A DNA stretch of 34,813 nt from Balamuthia mandrillaris (GCA_031835245.1 JAVKOQ010000469.1:1-34813); one strand, 5' to 3'. Positions 23,679 to 34,280 are shown, numbered from the stretch's first letter. Program-made: numbers and translations. Notes: generated by a model from the sequence alone, not told the origin.

Positions 23679-23945
23679 CTCTCGTGCTTGCTCCCTGTGT
23701 CCTTCACTACTTTCTTTTTGGTTTTTTTTTAATTTTTCTTATCTATTTTTGGAAAAACTTTAACCTCATTTATCGATATTTTTCGATGTAAATCGATAGT
23801 CTTCGATAAAAATTAATTTTTTGAATGTATTTCAATGTTTGACAAATTCCTAACAAAAGTTCAATTGTCAATGAAATTTGCACATGTAATTGAATATATT
23901 TGAATAATTGACGGAAGAAGAAAAAGAAAAAGAAAGGCAAAGAAG
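23679..23945. promoter_or_regulatory. Divergent promoter, dynein LIC / COMMD2, with CGAT cluster
   Basis: 267 bp between head-to-head starts. It contains the palindrome TATCGATA (23771-23778) and three further CGAT cores within about 35 bp, in an AT-rich setting. TATCGATA is the DRE element in animals; use here is inferred. Confidence 0.5.
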
Positions 23946-24872
23946 ATGCTGTTGGTTCTGGATGACGACCACCGGGAGGATTTGGCTTTACTCAAAGACT
24001 TTGCGCCACAAAGTAAGTTACTTTTAAAACCAAACGCTGTCTCTTGTTATCATCTTCTTCTTCCGTCTTTGTGCTGATTTGTGTGTTTCCAAAAAAAAAA
24101 AATAGTTGTGAATGAGTTTTGCAAAATAGCTGTGAACTTTCTTCAATCGGGATCGAACAAACGACTCTTTGTTGGCGCTGCTCGTTCGTTTTTTTTTGTT
24201 TCCCCCTTTCTTCCTCTGTCTTGTTTACCAAAAAGACTGACTCGGCCTTCTCTCTCCCAGAGAAACTTGGCTACGAGGTCGCTACGGTGGAACACTGCGT
24301 GCAGGGACTGAGCTACTTGTTTGCTTTGAGCAGCAAAACCAATGTTTCTGAGAAAGACTTTACCGATTCCCTCATCACGCTTGACTTCGCCCCAGAAGTT
24401 AACGACATGCTCAAAGAGGTACCGTTCTTCTCATTGTCTTCTTGTTGTTGGTTAGGAGCTGTTTCCTGTTTTACTTGTACTTGTTCTTCTTCTTCTTCTT
24501 GTTCTGCTTCTGCTTCTATTTCTCTCATATATTTATCTCTTTTTCTATTATCTGATCGTGTGACACTCGCAATAGCATTACTTCAGCAACAGAGCTGATA
24601 TTAGAAGAATTCTCTCCAAGTCCTCTTTTTCTCTACCCCGCTACAAGAATCTCCACTGGCGCTTAGACATTCAGGTCGCCAGTCGCTCCAACCACAATGA
24701 TGTAAAACCAGTCTTTACTTTGGCCTTGGAAACGGAGGAGGACGAGCAACGCAAGACCGAATACCTTCAAGTGGACTACATGAACCTCAAGCACATGTGC
24801 ACCCAACTGGAAGCAGCCCTCAAGGAAGCTCGCGCTGGTCACACACGGCGCATGATGCGAAACATCAAGTGA
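23946..24872 (+). CDS. COMMD2: COMM domain-containing protein 2
   Basis: Subunit of the COMMD ring of the Commander endosomal recycling complex. Exons 23946-24012, 24106-24183, 24261-24418, 24576-24872 join in phase to 199 aa, matching the human protein as I recall it. The N-terminal helical domain runs MLLVLDDDHREDLALL to DFTDSLITLDFAPEVNDML. The C-terminal COMM domain follows with LPRYKNLHWRLDIQVASRS, the conserved tryptophan and the terminal ARAGHTRRMMRNIK, which corresponds to the RRVVRNIK end of the animal protein. It is head-to-head with the dynein light intermediate chain. The other COMMD paralogues fit less well. Confidence 0.93.
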
Positions 24873-25138
24873 TTCTTTTATCCTTCCCGTTTTCGTTTTT
24901 CTTTTTTTTCATTCTTCATTCGTCTTCTTCGTTCAATTTCTTTTTTTTTTTTTCAAGTCTCCCTCTCTCTTGTTCTTTCGTCACTCTCGTTTAGTGATCT
25001 TTATTGTTTGTATTTTTTTTGCTTTCGTGGTTCATTTCATCTCCTACATGGTTCATGATTCCAAAAACACAAACAAACAGGCAAAGCCTTTACAGCGCAC
25101 TTTGTTCTTTTTTTTTATTTTCTTTCATACACTTGCTG

Positions 25139-25845
25139 TTAGTTGCCATAGGGCTTGGAGTCGTAGAACGCTTTGATCTTGGGCAAGCTGGCCACCTTCT
25201 CGTAGGCAGCCTTCACGTGGGAGAAGCCCTCAAAGACCTCACGGGCGCCCTCCAGCCTGAACACAAGGTCCAACGAGACAAAGAGGTGAACATCAGCATA
25301 GGAGACCTTGTCGCCGACGAAGAAGCCAGTGCCGTTCTTGGCGAAGGCACGCTCAAAGTGGCCCAACCATTTGGGCAGGTCCTCGGAGAGGAACTTGGCG
25401 AGGAGCTCAGCTTTGGAGGCCTCGGGGGCAAAGATCGCCTTGATGCCGGTAGAACCAAAGTCCACCACTCCCTCATTGAACTGATCGATCAACGCGGCTT
25501 CTGTTTCGTTTGCGCCTGGAAAAGAAGATTGATGAGTTTGACGAAGGGGGAAATGAAAGCAAAACGGATAGTACCATTGAAGCCGTGTTTCTTGGCAAGG
25601 TAGCGAGCGATGGCGTTGCTTTGGACAAGGTCAAGACCCTCGGGCTCCTGGTACCGGGGCACCTGGCCAAAGGCCAGCTCCTCTCCGTGCTTGCTCTTGT
25701 ACTCGGCCCAGTCGCCGCCAGCGGAGCCCTTGAAGGAGAAGCCAACCCACTCGTAGTCCACCCCAGCGAGCTCGAGGAGCAAGCGAGGGACCTCCGCGCG
25801 GCCGGGGACGTTGAAGTAAGAGAGCGTTGGCTTTTCGACGGACAT
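25139..25845 (-). CDS. Glutathione S-transferase, sigma-like
   Basis: Cytosolic GST, conjugating glutathione to electrophiles or acting as a prostaglandin-synthase-type isomerase. Exons on the minus strand 25845-25575 and 25515-25139 join in phase to 215 aa. N-terminal thioredoxin fold: PTLSYFNVPGRAEVPRLLLE with the catalytic Tyr position in SYFN, the cis-Pro turn (GQVPRY) and the glutathione-binding QSNAIARYLAKKHG. The C-terminal helical domain contains NGTGFFVGDKVSYADVHLF with the conserved N-capping Asp. The sigma class is suggested by the N terminus; other classes are possible. GC-richer codon use than most neighbours suggests strong expression. Confidence 0.9.
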
Positions 25846-27709
25846 GATGCGTGTGTGTATGTGGCGGTTGTGTGGAGATGATGTGTGAGGGGGGCAGAGA
25901 AAAGTGTGTGGAAGGAGTGAGAAAATGTATTTACAGGAGAGCAATTTGCTTAACGCTAGAGAGCAATTAGGAATGCTCCGATTTGTTCCTATTGGTTTGT
26001 TTGTTTTTTTACCCACAACGGAGGATTTAAGAGGGCGTGAATTCACCGAGTCGGAGGTGAACGAAACCGGCAGCAGACGTGCAGCTCTTCTGCAGGGTGA
26101 AAAGCCTGGCTGACGCCACCAGGTGGGCGACCCGAAGGAGCATTTTTTTACGTAGCATCATTCAAAAGGCAGCGATGACCTGTGCGATTTTTCACAGCGT
26201 CAAACGCTTGACCGCCGCTGCGGGTTTACCGTTATTCGTTTGGACTTCTGTGGGCTTGAGGCAGCCTATTTCGCCAGGCGACGAAAATCGCGATGTTCGC
26301 AGAGGAGTGAGATGGCTCGGTGCTGGGGCCGAAAAACCAGAAAACAGAAGGGGTACTGGAGCTGCTGGGCTACGAAATGGCAGATGAACCAGGGTCACCC
26401 GACGATAAATACAAGGGAATCAGCGAAAAGTAATTCGATTTATTCAAATTCGTAGACAAACCGAGTTTTTTGTCCTTTTACAGATTTATCCGAAATTCCG
26501 GATCGCCGGAAGTTTCCTTATTCGCGGGAATAATCCTTTTTTAGGCAAATCCACGCGACATTTCCTGCTCTCTCTTGTCCCATTGGTATCCAAAGGGGAG
26601 GCGATGGAGGAGAGAATGAGGATCCTTTGGGGGGTCGTGCCTGTGAAAAATAGCAAAAGAAACGGGGGTGAGGTTTTTTTTTTTGCCTGGAGTGTGACCA
26701 TTCCCGACAAAGACAACGGCAAAAATTATATAACAAAAACTACAAAATAAAGTCGGGGAAGACAGATACTTCCTCGGGAAGGAGGAAAAAGAACAACAAG
26801 GTTCGTTTTGTCTTCGTCATTGTTGCTTGTTGGTGAGGAATAACACGCCCCCCTTTCTCTCCCCCCTTTCCCCTCCCTTTTTTTTTTTTGGGTATTTAGT
26901 TATTTGCAGTACATGTTGTCCAACAAGTGAAAAAATTGCCAACAAGAACAACAACAAATATCATTCACTTATTTCTGGGTAGAGTTGACCCTGTTGGCCA
27001 AAACCAAAAAGAAAACTCATTCCCGTGCAAGACAACACACAACCACCAAACGTAACCTGTCCACCCACCCCCCACAAACAAAAAGGAACGTGTGTCTTAG
27101 TCAAACAACCCAGCTACAAATATACGACCCAGCAACCAACCCTCCAACCCGCCTCGGGCCTCTTCCTGCTTTCCCAACCACCCTACCTTTTCTCCCCCCT
27201 TCGTTTATTTTTATTTTTTTTAATACTTTTACACAAAAACCCTCTTCTTCTTCCTCCTCCTCTCCGTCGGAACAAAAAAAAAAACCAAAAAAACAGCGTA
27301 GCAACAACAACTTGACTTTGCTACGTTTTTTTCTGCTGCCTTATTTTTTTTTTGGGTTTGTTTGTTTGTTTTTGTTTCTGAAGGGGAAAAGCTACGCCTT
27401 TCACCTGCACCGCTCCTCTTCCCCTCCCCACCCACCCACCCACCCACATCACACCAACAAAAAAACCCAAAGAGAACAGAGAAGGGGAGAGAGCAAAGGA
27501 GCACAACCACTCAGTACCTCTCCTCTGTTTTTTTTTTGTTCTCTTGGATAAAAAGGTATGTCGTATGTTAAACCAAAACAAAAAACATAAAAACAGAACA
27601 GAACAGAACAACAACTTCCCCCCCCACACGAACCTTCAATAGACTTTGGACTCACCAGAAAAACAAACAAACACGAAATTTTTTTTCAGGACATCAGGAG
27701 AAACATCAA
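25846..27709. other. Gene-poor stretch between GST and DBF4-like genes
   Basis: No convincing gene. It contains the GST promoter side (25846-26080), a GC-richer segment at 26079-26450 with short competing open frames (one of 102 codons at 26079-26387; another, in a different frame, ending GYEMADEPG near 26415), and a homopolymer-rich stretch from 26800. The end (to 27709) is probably the DBF4-like 5' UTR: donor AAAAG|GTATG at 27556 and acceptor TTTTTTCAG ending 27689 define a likely leader intron. Confidence 0.5.
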
Positions 27710-28316
27710 ATGCACCATCGAGCGCCTGCTTTAACTCCTCCCCCGACTTCTGCCAATGCCAACACCAGTGCTTCCGCCTCGCTCTTTTGCGCCTCCGCCA
27801 CTTTGTCGCCGGTCAACCATCGGGCAACAACGGGTGAACCTTCCCAACAACCCCAACTCCAGCCTGCTTTCCTAGGGGAGCTCCAACGGCCAAACGCTAT
27901 TTCCTCCTCTTGCTTCTCCTCGCCTCCCCAATCCCTACGACAGTCCACCTTGCCCCCCCTTTCTCCTTTGAACGTGAACCTGGGCATGAGCCTTAACTTG
28001 CCTTTGCCCTCCTCTTCCTCCTTTTATTCCCCTTCTTCCTCAACGTTAACTCCGCCGTTTGAGGGTGCCGTCCAGCCGTCCAACAACATGCCATATCCCC
28101 ATTTTCCTGTTGCTCCGCCTTCTTCTCGCCCTCTTTGTTCTTCCACAACGGCGCCTACCTCTCTCTCCTCTTCTAGAGACGGAACGAGCTGTTCTCCTGC
28201 CACTGCCAGCAGTTCGGGACTTCTCAAAGGCAAAACCTTCTACCTCGATGTAACTTCTGCATCCCTCAGACAGCAGCTGTGCGCGCAATTGTGTTCTCTT
28301 GGCGCTGTTCGTATCC

Positions 28317-28354
<38 letters not shown>

Positions 28355-30328
28355 CAAGCAATAACTAACCATTTCTCTCTTCCACATCTGGAAAACAGAC
28401 TGTCCATCCTTTCTTCTCCGACGCGGTTTCTCATATGATAACCGACCGCCACATTTCTTCGGAGGAGAAACGACAGATCATACAACAAAACCAACAACTT
28501 GCCGCCGGTCGGTCCGCCTCCTCTGAGAGATCGGGCGTTTCGCCGCCGCTATCTCCTCCATCCACCTCCTCCTCTTCCTCCTCTTATCCGTGCAGCAGCG
28601 CTGCTAACGCCAACGAAGGTTGTCCTTCTCCACTTTCTTCCGCCTCTTTCTATCCTCCTACCGATCGATCCAACGCCTCCGATCCCGAATCCAATGAAAG
28701 GTTTCTCTCTCTCTCTCTCTCAATATTTCTGTGGTAGTTAACACATTATTCTTTCGAAAACACAGTTCTCTTATCTCCCAACTTCGAAGCCTGAAGAAGT
28801 CTCATCTATCTTCTTCTGCCACCACAAAGAGATCCTGTCCTCGCCAACAATCCGCTAAAACCTTAAGCCCTTCCCCGTCCTTTTGTTTTCCTCCTTCGCC
28901 ATCTTCCTCGTGTACTTCTCCCATGTCGTTTCCTCATCACCATCTTCAGCGGATCCTCAATTCTTCCTCCTTGCCGCTACCATCCACCAACCACAATGTT
29001 GTTTCTGCTCCTTCGGGCTTGGCCCTTATTGGCTTGGCATACAGCCTCAACAAAAAGATTTACCATGTGAACAGTATCCTTTTCAACTGTCCTTATTTTC
29101 TTCCCTTCCTTAAGTTTCGTTTTCGCTGTTCTTTCTCTTTCTTGTTTGTATTAGCCTTACATTGTTTTACTTAAAGAATTTCAACCGTGGTTGGATAAAC
29201 ACTGTTCGGAGCTCAAATCAACAACTACGGCAGGCTTTCCTCATCTTCAACAGCATTCCCAACAAAGAGCTTGTAATAACAAACTCCAACTTCAAATGCC
29301 ATCTCAACGTTGTCTTCAAGCTTCTTCTGCTCCTTCTTCTTCAGGTGTTGTGCCAACATCGTTGCTGGGAGCAGACCCCATCTCCATTATTGCCGGCTCT
29401 CCTTGTCTTGCGCCTCCTCCCATTTCCATTCCGATTCCCATTTCCATGCCTCATTCTTCGACCCCAAACCTTCTCCAAAACGACACCATTCAGCAACGAC
29501 AGCGACAACAACCGCAACATGCAGGTTGTGCTTCTTCGTTGGAACAACCTTCTCTTCGTTTTCCGTTTGATCTTCGGCCAAAAACCAAGTACATCATGGT
29601 TGAAGGTTCGTTTACTTTTTAACAAAACCATTTACTCTTATAGTAGTAACACTACGAAAAAAATAGATTTAGAAGGAGCGTTCAAACCGATTTGCAAACA
29701 CTTTACTTGTGATGGAAGTTCCGGCTCCGAGGTTCCCACTCTCAACTTCAACGCCCCTAAAGGATGCTCTCCTTTCACTTCCTCTCCCTCCTCCTCTTCT
29801 GCTGTGGATAGAAGAACAACTGCAATCACCTCTAATTTAAACAACAATCGATCCGCACCTTCAGTTCTTCTCCCTTCTCCAACTTCACCTTTTCTTCAAA
29901 ATGACAACCACTTCTCAGCGACACCAACAATTTCATCGTCAGTAAAACGGAAACGGAAAAAGACGGATACAACAACAACATCAAAGAGAAAAAAGAGGAG
30001 CATCAACAACGGACAAACGTCAACGAGCAGCTCTTCTTCGCGTTGTCCTGTTGTTATTGTATTAGATAGTGAAGAAGAAGAGCAGCAAGAAAGCAAGAAA
30101 GAAGCAGAACAGCCAACAAGAAGAAAACGAAGCAGAAGAAGCGACGCTAGCAAGTTGCCAAACAGCCCTTCCCTACCTTGTTTTCGACTTCCGCCTTTGG
30201 TTCTTTCTTCTGCGGCTTCTTCCTCATCACCTTCGTCATTTGTATCTTCTACAACACTCAACAATGGTGGCGGTCAGCCGTGGAGCCTGCATCTGCCTCC
30301 TCCCTTTGTACCCATCATCAACGTTTAA
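27710..30328 (+). CDS. DBF4: DBF4-like regulatory subunit of CDC7 kinase
   Basis: Activates CDC7 to phosphorylate MCM helicase at replication origins. Exons 27710-28306, 28399-28700, 28766-29073, 29177-29605, 29667-30328 join in phase, 765 aa. Motif N (BRCT-like) spans intron 1: LLKGKTFYLDVTSASLRQQL, then LGATVHPFFSDAVSHMITDR. A WLDKH-like block follows in exon 4 (FQPWLDKHCSEL). Motif M spans intron 4: KYIMVEDLEGAFKPICKHF, the clearest signature. The remainder is Ser/Pro-rich with two basic blocks (KRKRKK, KRKKR) and PVVIVLDSEEEE, a textbook SUMO-interacting motif (about 30046-30081). The C-terminal zinc-finger motif C (Cys pair and His pair) is not visible. The gene call rests mainly on motifs N and M. 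Confidence 0.8.
28322..28351. repeat. (CT)n in DBF4-like intron 1
   Basis: About 15 units soon after the donor at 28307; sense-strand pyrimidine. Confidence 0.94.
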
Positions 30329-30445
30329 CCTGATAAAAAACCCTTTTTTTTTTTCATCTTCTTCTCTCGATTCGCTGCTCTCCCCCATCGATGATGCTCC
30401 TCTTCAAAGAGAGTTTTACAAGTGCAAAATCGTTTGTTTCTTGTT

Positions 30446-30959
30446 TCATCCTTTGATACCATCCAACACAGCTTCGTACGAAGCACTCGAAGGAGCGGCC
30501 TCCAGCAATGCAATCTCCTGCCTTAAATACCGCTCCAACGCCTCCAAACTGGTTGTCACGCTCGACTTGTGCTCCATCATCACGTTCAACGTCTCAAAGA
30601 TGCACTCCGCCACGGCCTCCTTCTCCTCCTCGCACTTTCGCTGCAACTTCTCCAGCTCTGCATTGGTGGCGGAGAGCTTCTCTCGACTGTCTTTCGAGAG
30701 GCGTTCCGCCTCCTGACGAAGTCGTTCCGCCTCCTTCTCCAGACGTTCCGTCTGTTGGGACTTTTGTCGGAGGGCCGAGAGAAGCGACTCCTTCTCTTGG
30801 TGGTATGTTTGTTTGAGCTTTTGGGCGAGGTTCTCCAGGGTTTGTACTTCTTCGCGCCGTTCGGCCACCAAGTCCTCGTTTGCCTCCAGTTGGTCCAATA
30901 CCCGCAGTTCGGTTTCTTGTGCTTTGTACACTGTTTGAAGAAACGGGGCGTTTAGGGTT

Positions 30960-30990
<31 letters not shown>

Positions 30991-31597
30991 AGCGTTTACC
31001 TTTGCTAACGAGGGAGGCATGAAAAGCTTCAAGCTGTGTCCTGACCTGACCCTTCAAATCGACATTCATCATCTCCGCCGCCGTGGCCGCGTGCGCTTTA
31101 AACGACAAGCCCGGCAAACATATCTGCGTCTCTTCCGTTTCTTTCTTCTCTGCCCCTCCTTCTCTCCTTTCCTTCTTGGTCTTCTTCACTGAGGTAAGCC
31201 GCAGCTCCGTCGACAGGGTGTTAAACTGAAAGATGAGTCGCTCCACATCATCCATACACTTGGAGATGCTCATCTCTCTCTCCCAAATGGTCTTCTCCAC
31301 TTCCGCCTTTTGGGCAGTGATGGATTGCAAGGTCTCCTCCAAAGAGGCCTTGGCCTTACAGATGCGTTCCACGTCCTCGGGGCTCAAGTCTTGAGCGGCA
31401 ACGATGGAAGCCAGCTCCTCCCTTTCCGCGGCAACCCGCTCCATCTCCTCCTTGGTTTGCTGACATTGCATGGCAAGGGCTTCCACGCGTTCGATACAGG
31501 CCTTGCGTTGGGCCTCCAGTTTTTCAGCATATCGTTGAAACTTGACAATGTCCTCCTCAAACTCATTCTTTTTGCGGCTCAGAGTTGCAATGCGAGA
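30446..31597 (-). CDS. NDC80: NDC80/HEC1 kinetochore protein, C-terminal part only
   Basis: Coiled-coil half of the NDC80 kinetochore subunit. Minus-strand exons: about 31597-31000 and 30930-30446, about 360 aa, almost entirely heptad coiled coil. Family-like segments: KFQRYAEKLEAQRK, SPEDVERICKAKASLEETL, SKCMDDVERLIFQFNTL, and the C-terminal FETLNVMMEHKSSVTTSLEALERYL, which aligns with the tetramerisation end of NDC80. The 31597 boundary is an acceptor (TTCTCAACAG). No upstream exon, and nothing resembling the microtubule-binding calponin-homology domain, was found before the transposase gene or the mitochondrial segment, so the N-terminal half (roughly 250 aa) is missing. Other long coiled-coil proteins are an alternative, less favoured. 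Confidence 0.72.
30964..30990. repeat. (GA)n in NDC80 intron
   Basis: In intron 30999-30931, right after the donor on the sense (minus) strand; reads as pyrimidine there. Confidence 0.94.
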
Positions 31598-31657
31598 CTG
31601 TTGAGAAGATAGCAAGCGTGTAAGAAAGGCAAACCCTGCCAACAAGAGCAAAAATGG

Positions 31658-31735
31658 TAGATATCCCACCCCACGACCATAAACTTCCCACCCCACCGAT
31701 AAAAATTCCACCCCTCAGGTAAAAGTCCCAACCTA
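31658..31735. repeat. Degenerate tandem repeat, about 21-bp units
   Basis: About three and a half units, each beginning TCCCACCCC or a variant and followed by an A-rich half. Possibly subterminal repeats of the adjoining transposon. Confidence 0.6.
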
Positions 31736-31800
31736 TTAGGGTGACATGAATTATGAGTAACTCTATCGTTACATTGCTACTGTGTTTCTCTTTGCTTGGC

Positions 31801-31877
31801 GAGAGGAATAACCGTTGTAAAAGAAACTGTCAGGAATTGAAAGCATGCTGTATCCTTGGTCAACGGTTATTCCTCTC
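31801..31877. repeat. Perfect 17-bp inverted repeat with 43-bp loop
   Basis: Left arm GAGAGGAATAACCGTTG (31801-31817); right arm is its exact reverse complement (31861-31877). It can form a hairpin or mark the end of a mobile element. Confidence 0.9.
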
Positions 31878-32072
31878 ACCATTCTTGCCCGCCATACTTT
31901 TCTTTTTGTTCCCGCCTTTTTTTTTCAATAACGTTACCGTTACTTTTTCTTGGGTTGTAACAAGGTCTTCTTCTTTAACTTTTTTCTTTCAACTAGAAAC
32001 AGCTACACACAACCATCACACACCTTTTTTGTTTGTTTGGCTTTTTGTTTTTTCCTTTTTTTTTTTCTCATT

Positions 32073-33486
32073 ATGGAAGCGAAGAAAAAAAGATTTGCCG
32101 AGATTTACGGGTGGATTTTTGAACGAAAGGTTCCATTGCAGCAGCTTTCACGGTTGTACAATGGTGGAGAGGATGCTCCGACCTTTTATCGAGTCCAATG
32201 GAGATCAACTCGTGGGCTTACAAAGCGAACAGGAGTGAAGGTGCTTAGTAATCCGCGGACCACCCTTGAAGGAGTGAAAGTGTTGGTGGCGCCTAAAGTC
32301 AAGAAGGTGAAGAATGGGGGCCTTGAGGTTGCACTCAGCGAGAATCTTCACTGCTCTGGCGGCTTTGCCTGTGCTCCTCCTGCAAGAGGAAAGAAGAACA
32401 AAAAACTAAAGGACTGTGAAGTACAAAGCCGTTGGGTGGTGTTTAGAGATGAGCTAAACACTGCCTACATCTACATCCAGAAGGAAGCCCAAAGCCACGG
32501 ACCTGGGTTTTGCGCGCCTTCCGCTTTGCCTATGACACCTGCGCTTCGGCAGTGGCTCCGCCAGATGGATGGGCAAGGAACAAAAGAAGACGGAATGAAT
32601 GGGAGAGGAGGAGCAATGACGGCGCACGAGCTGCAACGAATGTTGCTGGGGGGCGCTTGTGAGCTGGTCAAGGATGCTCGGGATGTACCCACTGTGCAGG
32701 AGATTGCCACTGTAATCCACAACGGAAGGAAAAAACTGCGAATCGGCAAGAAAGGGCAAACCAGAGCAGAAGCCCTCCAAGAGGCCTTGAATCGGCCAGA
32801 ACTGGCTTCTACTATCCTTTTCCCACCTTTGGAGAGCCGTGAAACGTACATCCTTGATCGCACGGCGGCCCGTCGGCCATGGATGATTTTTCTGATCGCG
32901 CCTTATGCAGTCACTGTGCTTCAGCGATGGGGTAAGGATGTAGTCGGCCTGGACAGCATCTACAAGCTATCCAAGTCACATCACCCCGTTTGGGCACTGG
33001 TGGTGCAAGATGACTTGGGACGGAGCTGGCCTGTTGCCTTCGCTGTTGCTAGCAAGGAACGAGCAGCAGTTGTGCGCTTTTTCCTTTCGTCTGTTCGTCA
33101 CTTTTTTGAGACACAGACGACAACGATCTACTCCCCAAAACCTACGTGGCAACCCTTCGTAATGATCGACAAAGACAAGGTGGAGCGTAACGGGGCGACA
33201 AGTGCTGGCTTTCAGGTGGTGTTGTGTGACTTTCATGCACAACAACTGTGGAGAAAAAAAGTTGCGCAGTATGGTTTGTTCTCTCTCTTTCATGCATCTG
33301 CTCTCTCCCTCTCGTTGTTGCTCATACAAGTAGAAACTAACAATAATACCAAACAACAAGGGAAGGATGATGGAAGTGTATTGGGTTTGTTAAAAAGACT
33401 GCAACATGCCATGACAGAAGATGCAGAGGAAGAAGCAACAAAAGTGTTGAAGAACTATTGCCAAAGAGTTGCGGTTTTAGCAGTGT
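32073..33486 (+). mobile_element. MULE-type DNA transposon, transposase gene cut off at 3' end
   Basis: Transposase of the Mutator-like (MULE) kind from the ATG at 32073. The N-terminal 290 residues are unrecognised. The DDE core follows: VVGLDSIYKLSKSHHPVWALVV with the first Asp (about 32952), VMIDKDK with the second Asp (about 33168), and VVLCDFHAQQLW, the family's C/D-x-H block. A probable short intron with a (CT)-rich middle lies around 33270-33333. The third catalytic acidic residue and any SWIM finger should come next, but the frame runs straight into mitochondrial cox3 sequence near 33486, so the element is incomplete. Its left terminus is not defined; candidates are the repeats at 31658-31877. 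Confidence 0.75.
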
Positions 33487-34026
33487 TATATTTTCTTTGC
33501 GTTTTTTTGAGCATTTTTCTCGTCGAGTTTATCGCCGAGTATTTGAGTTGGTGGTCAGTGACCGCCTGTAGGAATTCCATCGATTAATCCGCTAGGTGTT
33601 CCATTAGCAAATACAATAATTTTAGTCGTTTCCGGTTTTACGGTTACTTTGAGTCATGCATTTATTCGTCAAAATCGTATAGAGGAGTCTTTATTTGCTC
33701 TGTTCGTTACTGTGTTATTAGCTTTTCTTTTTCTTTTTTGGCAATTTATTGAATATCGCACGGCACAGTTTCATATGAATGATGGTATTTACGGATCAGT
33801 TTTTTATATGACTACGGGTTTTCATGGATTTCATGTTATAGTGGGAACTATTTGATTATGTGTTTGTTTTTATAGGTTACTGGCCGGCCATTTTTCCGCA
33901 AATCGTCATTTTGGTTTTGAAGCTGCTATCTGATATTGGCATTTTGTTGACATTGTTTGGATTTTTCTATTCTTTTTTGTTTATTGCTGGGGTAACTCGG
34001 TTGGACAATTTTTACCAGCAGCTTAG
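33487..34026 (+). CDS. cox3: Cytochrome c oxidase subunit III, 3' part (mitochondrial)
   Basis: Mitochondrial-type gene read with TGA as Trp. The 179 codons begin at YIFFAFFWAFF and end at TAG (34024-34026), covering about the last two thirds of the subunit. Diagnostic segments: [56 protein letters not shown] and [18 protein letters not shown]. Five in-frame TGA codons (33508, 33544, 33559, 33853, 33931) occur; those at 33508, 33559 and 33931 fall at Trp positions of COX3. No stop or frameshift is seen under that code. The 5' part is absent because the sequence joins the transposase frame. It is either organelle DNA misjoined in assembly or a nuclear mitochondrial insertion. Confidence 0.95.
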
Positions 34027-34046
34027 GTTAGGTTATTTTTTGGTAA

Positions 34047-34280
34047 ATGCCACAATTGGATTTCTTAATATACTCGTATCAATATACCTTATTGTTTATT
34101 TCGTTTTTTTTATTGTATGATTTGGTTTTGAATTTTTGGTTGCCTGGATTTTTAAATGGTTTGTTTCTTACTAATAAGCTTTTTTTATTTTCGCAAAACA
34201 TTTATGTATTGTTACGTTTCTTTGTTATTAATTTTTTAGGGATTCGTCTAAAAAATTTGCAAAAATTATTTTTCAAATAG
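34047..34280 (+). CDS. atp8: ATP synthase F0 subunit 8 (mitochondrial)
   Basis: 77-aa hydrophobic protein with the diagnostic N terminus MPQLD, followed by a membrane span and a basic tail, as in ATP8 of protist mitochondria. It begins 20 bp after the cox3 stop and ends 44 bp before nad4, on the same strand, a compact organelle layout. The frame is intact. The identification rests on MPQLD, size and context. Confidence 0.78.
   Translation: MPQLDFLIYSYQYTLLFISFFLLYDLVLNFWLPGFLNGLFLTNKLFLFSQNIYVLLRFFVINFLGIRLKNLQKLFFK

Larger units (their letters stand above)
31598..32072. other. Region between NDC80 fragment and transposase
   Basis: No gene. It holds degenerate CCCACCCC-containing tandem units (about 31658-31735), a perfect 17-bp inverted repeat (31801-31817 / 31861-31877) and a T-rich stretch before the transposase ATG. 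It could include the transposon's left end. Confidence 0.5.

Noticed and set aside
27025-27571. Open frames upstream of the DBF4-like gene
   Set aside because: Homopolymer-rich, no resemblance to any protein; better explained as leader sequence with an intron.
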